The notes beneath the pieces are model-generated. The model saw only the letters and a list, made by a program, of their open reading frames with translations. It was not told the origin of the DNA and searched no databases. Below, piece by piece: positions 61,209 to 64,000 of a stretch of 64,000 nt of DNA. Source of the DNA: Macrotrachela quadricornifera (lineage: Eukaryota; Rotifera; Eurotatoria; Philodinida; Philodinidae); assembly GCA_022393335.1 (NCBI GenBank), contig JAJEKB010021268.1, positions 556,069-620,068 of the forward strand, read 5' to 3'. The position numbers were made by a program, and so were the translations under genes. How positions within the stretch are numbered: position 1 is the stretch's first letter; each line of letters begins with the position of its first letter.

Positions 61209-61356
61209 TAGTGGCGACGCCACGGATGGACTCAGACCCCCAACAATAAGAACGTAATATTTGAATGAATGTAAGAATTCCTATGAATTCTTACAAATAT
61301 TCAAATATTAAGTGATCACGAGCCCACCCGAAACAAGGATCCTGGCGCCGCCACTC
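61209..61356. mobile_element. 148-bp hAT-type miniature element nested in the mariner
   Basis: The sequence is nearly a full palindrome: TAGTGGCGACGCCACGG at the left mirrors GAGTGGCGGCGCCAGG at the right, and the centre GTAAGAATTC-ctat-GAATTCTTAC is a perfect hairpin. The flanks cctataca (61201-61208) and cctatata (61357-61364) match at 7 of 8 bases, as for hAT. It is GC-richer than its surroundings at the ends. It sits between the mariner right tip and the transposase start. Confidence 0.85.
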
Positions 61357-61450
61357 CCTATATATATCCTTAGTATAGAAACTTCTAGAACTTCCTCGGC
61401 TGTTCTAGGAAATTTAAGAAAAAAAAGCAACAAATTTCGTGCCAACCCAA

Positions 61451-63344
61451 TAGAAATATGAAGTCAATCTGTAGGTATTATTTAATGATGTTTTTTCATC
61501 AATAAATAATCATGAATTTTAGTCTAATAGATGTGTTATTTGTCGATTAATATTAAATGGCAGAATTTTTTGCATTTGTTTCTTTTTAATTTAAATATTA
61601 TAGAATTAAATAAGTGGCATTTTAGATGAGTGTTTATATGATATTCAAAAAAAGCAACATGTAATTATCATTAATAAACTAAATCAAAACGTTGTAGTGA
61701 AGGCATCAGGAGACTTAAGAGAAATGAAATTTCTCAATGAGGTTTAAATTCTATTGAGAATTTAAACTGTTTTCATTTTAAATTTAAAAATCATTTACAG
61801 TAGATTCATTTCATTGTGTGTTTGTTTCTTTAGGAACAACTTTCTCTGGAAAATTTAAAAATAACTCTTCAAAATGTAATTTTGACGATTTTCATCATGA
61901 TATTTTGTCGATATTAAAATACTTTTAAAAAAAAACACAAAATTTGCTCGAGATTTGCATTATTCGGACGTATTTATATATTGGGAGATTTCATAGAGAT
62001 AAATATCATTAAATTTTAAATATCAAATTATATGTCAAAGTACAATAAGCAAAAAAATTGTTCTGAAACATTCAAGTACTTATATTATCTAGTAACAGTA
62101 TATAATTTGAAAAGGCATCGGTGTTGAGAAACTACAGTGAAAATATTAGTTGGACCGGAATAAATTAGACTATTTATGTTTTAAATATTTTTCTTTACAT
62201 CGAGACATATCTTTATATTAAAAAAAGATACTTGAAACACTATAAAATCATATCTGATTGGAACGAAAAACTAGTTTAAATATGTTTGAAAAAAATGAAA
62301 AATCAATATGTACAAAAAGTTGTAAAAACTAACCAATTGGACATAATATGCAGCTATACTTTGTATCTCATTTTTTATTACTTATTTCGTTCTATTAAAA
62401 AAAACAATATATCAAAAGATGCAGCGTAATAAATTACATAATTTATATACGATTACTTATTTTATTGCTAAACATTTCTGTTGTTAAAATGAACAAAATT
62501 TTGAACAATCACATTTCTCTCATGTTGAAAATTGATATTTTTTTATACAAGGAATTCACTTTTTCTTATTTCATCGTTTTATAATTGTTCTTTGTAAACT
62601 ATAGAACTTTTCTTGCTGCACTTTGCGAGATAGCTCTTTTTTAAAATGAAGTATATTGGGTAATAAAAAGATGAAATAAGAAAAAAATAAACTCATCTTG
62701 TATCAAAATTAAATATCATTATTGCACGATTGAAATTTATTCACTCAATATTTTGTTCATCTTCAAAATAAAAAGTACAACACTAAGCTAAATGATCTTA
62801 TATAAATTGTAGCACTTTACACACTGCATTTTTTTAGTAGATTTTGTGCTTTTTTTAATAGAGTAATGTCAGTGATAAAAAATTGAATACTAAGCATGAT
62901 CATTGATTATGCACAACTCACTAGCGTTTTACAAAATTTTTGTAAAAGAAGAACATTCAAAATACAAACAGTCTTATCTATTCTGGGTCATTTGATAGAA
63001 AGAACACGAAAACTAGTATAATATGTTCACTTTGTTTGTGACAATCGTTCTTTTGTGATAAATAGAAAAAGATTTGTTATGTTTCAATAAACTGTGAAAA
63101 GGTTCGATTACACTCAGTTGTTTTTCTAAACACACGCAACATTTTTCGAGAGGAAAATATTCAAAAAATTAATCATATCGTCTTCGCATCTAACAATAAT
63201 TACAGAAAAATATATCTATGCACCGACAATACAAACAGAAGCACATTGGAATACAATATTTTATATGTCTACAATCCACTTTTCCAACATTCTTATACAT
63301 CATCAACACTATCACCGTATAAACAAAAAAGCATTAACAGTAAC
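61451..63344. other. Intergenic
   Basis: No gene, RNA or element is supported here. Sequence duplicated from the first G8 gene's 3' flank starts at about 63345. Confidence 0.45.
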
Positions 63345-63799
63345 TATATACATTGACACTATTCATATACGTAAAAACATGAAATTTATCACTTTTTACT
63401 TAATTTATGTTGATCATATAAATCAATATGACAGATACGTATAAAAAACCATTACCTAGCTCGAAATTTAATTACACTATACAGTGTCTCTTATCTTATC
63501 TTGTTATTTTATGGACATATGTGCGATTTCGATTCGACTGTATGCAATAAATCTTATCCATCATTTTTGTATGAACGTTCTTACTTAAAGAGAAAAAACG
63601 TATTTTCAAATTACAAAGTATATTTCAAATGATTAAAGCAAAACTTGATTAAAATAAAATGAACACTTATATATATATATAGTTAATAAAAGTTCTGAAG
63701 TAAGTACGGACAAGAAAAGGTTTCGTTAGTGAGAAAAAGATAGCTAACTAAATAGTGTTAAATTAAGAAAAGTTATTTAAAAATGTTTCTTTTTTTTAT
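63345..63799. repeat. 3' flank of second G8/Thr-repeat gene copy
   Basis: Diverged duplicate of 53930-54386 in the same orientation, about 9.4 kb away; see that entry for the shared blocks. Confidence 0.8.
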
Positions 63800-64000
63800 T
63801 TAACCAAGTAATGGAGTAGCCGTTGTTGTTGTTGTTACGGTAGAAGTTGTTGTAGTAGTAGTAGTAGTAGTAGTTGGGCGACCTGTTGTTGTAGTGGTAG
63901 TAGGTGAGCCACCTGTTGTAGTAGTAGTAGTAGTAGTTGGGCTACCTACTGCTGTAGTAGTAGTAGTTGGACCACCTGTTGTTGTAGTGGTAGTAGGTGA
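63800..64000 (-). CDS. 3' end of a second G8/Thr-repeat gene (runs off the window)
   Basis: The minus-strand frame stays open for 66 codons from the window edge to TAA at 63800-63802. It encodes Thr-rich repeats (TTTTTTGGPTTTTAVGSP and variants with GRP, GSP) ending VTTTTTATPLLG, clearly the counterpart of the AMPTPLFG end of the gene at 54387-56584. Repeat units here vary more in length (8-12 residues) than the even ten-residue units of the first copy. The rest of the gene, including any G8 domain, lies beyond 64000. Confidence 0.8.
   Translation of the reverse strand, partial: SPTTTTTTGGPTTTTTAVGSPTTTTTTTTGGSPTTTTTTGRPTTTTTTTTTTSTVTTTTTATPLLG

Larger units (their letters stand above)
60064..61450 (-). 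mobile_element. Mariner element, inactive
   Basis: The inverted ends are TTAGGTTGGCATGAAATTT at the left and TTGGGTTGGCACGAAATTTG (mirror) at the right. This is the TTAGGTTG-type tip of mariner elements. TA follows the right end; the left duplication is not clear. The length is 1387 bases, or about 1230 without the miniature element nested at 61209-61356, as expected for mariner. The single gene inside, on the minus strand, is broken. Confidence 0.9.

Noticed and set aside
63101..63116. ggttcgattaca, tRNA B-box-like
   Set aside because: No matching A box, acceptor stem or anticodon arm could be folded around it.

Overview
The window reads as nuclear DNA of a small, very A+T-rich invertebrate, most likely a rotifer and plausibly a bdelloid. 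The grounds are: coding exons split by many 45-70 bp GT-AG introns, animal-only genes (a NOS1AP-type adaptor; a lectin/CUB/C-type-lectin membrane protein), a seven-helix receptor remnant with a DQY instead of a DRY motif of a kind I associate with bdelloid receptors, and a dense load of short inverted-repeat elements. The rotifer assignment is an inference. Two runs of exactly 10 N are assembly gaps. I see no rRNA, tRNA, CRISPR or prokaryotic operon.

Layout. 0-11 kb: a two-exon 87-residue protein (2518-2831), a four-exon B-box-like protein (5121-5946), a decayed gene tail, a gene start broken by a gap (7110), a foldback element (8328-8840) and a three-exon Ser/Thr-rich protein (10447-11053). 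13.9-16.5 kb: a five-exon receptor-like protein with SUEL lectin, CUB and C-type lectin domains, one membrane helix and a long tail. 16.5-22 kb is a gene desert. 22-27.4 kb: a long-armed foldback element beside a receptor fragment, a two-exon CCHC zinc-knuckle protein, and a ten-exon NOS1AP/CAPON orthologue with a TA-flanked inverted-repeat element in one intron. 31.8-35.1 kb: a coiled-coil gene and a soluble inorganic pyrophosphatase transcribed divergently from a 0.9 kb gap. 36-40 kb: a decayed transposon-type gene and three inverted-repeat elements. 40.5-47.6 kb, all minus strand: an orphan last exon at a gap, ribose-phosphate pyrophosphokinase (PRPS), an unknown 183-residue protein and a single-exon fucosyltransferase-like enzyme.

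47.9-64 kb is a mobile-element cluster. A giant imperfect palindrome (47927-51077) contains a non-autonomous hAT element (48916-50216) with a perfect 8-bp target duplication, which itself contains a 164-bp hAT-type miniature element. Next come a multi-arm inverted-repeat element (53026-53923), a seven-exon G8-domain membrane protein with a Thr-rich repeat tail (54387-56584), a dead mariner (60064-61450) carrying another hAT-type miniature element, and at the right edge the 3' end of a second G8/Thr-repeat gene. This last shares the 3' flank as well as the tail, so the locus is a tandem duplication.

The genes do not form a pathway. Two central housekeeping enzymes, PRPS (makes PRPP) and inorganic pyrophosphatase (drains the pyrophosphate released when PRPP is used), lie about 7 kb apart but on opposite strands; I attach no meaning to this. 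The most notable material is the nested transposon architecture, the NOS1AP orthologue without a C-terminal PDZ ligand, and the duplicated furin-site/G8/Thr-repeat surface protein.
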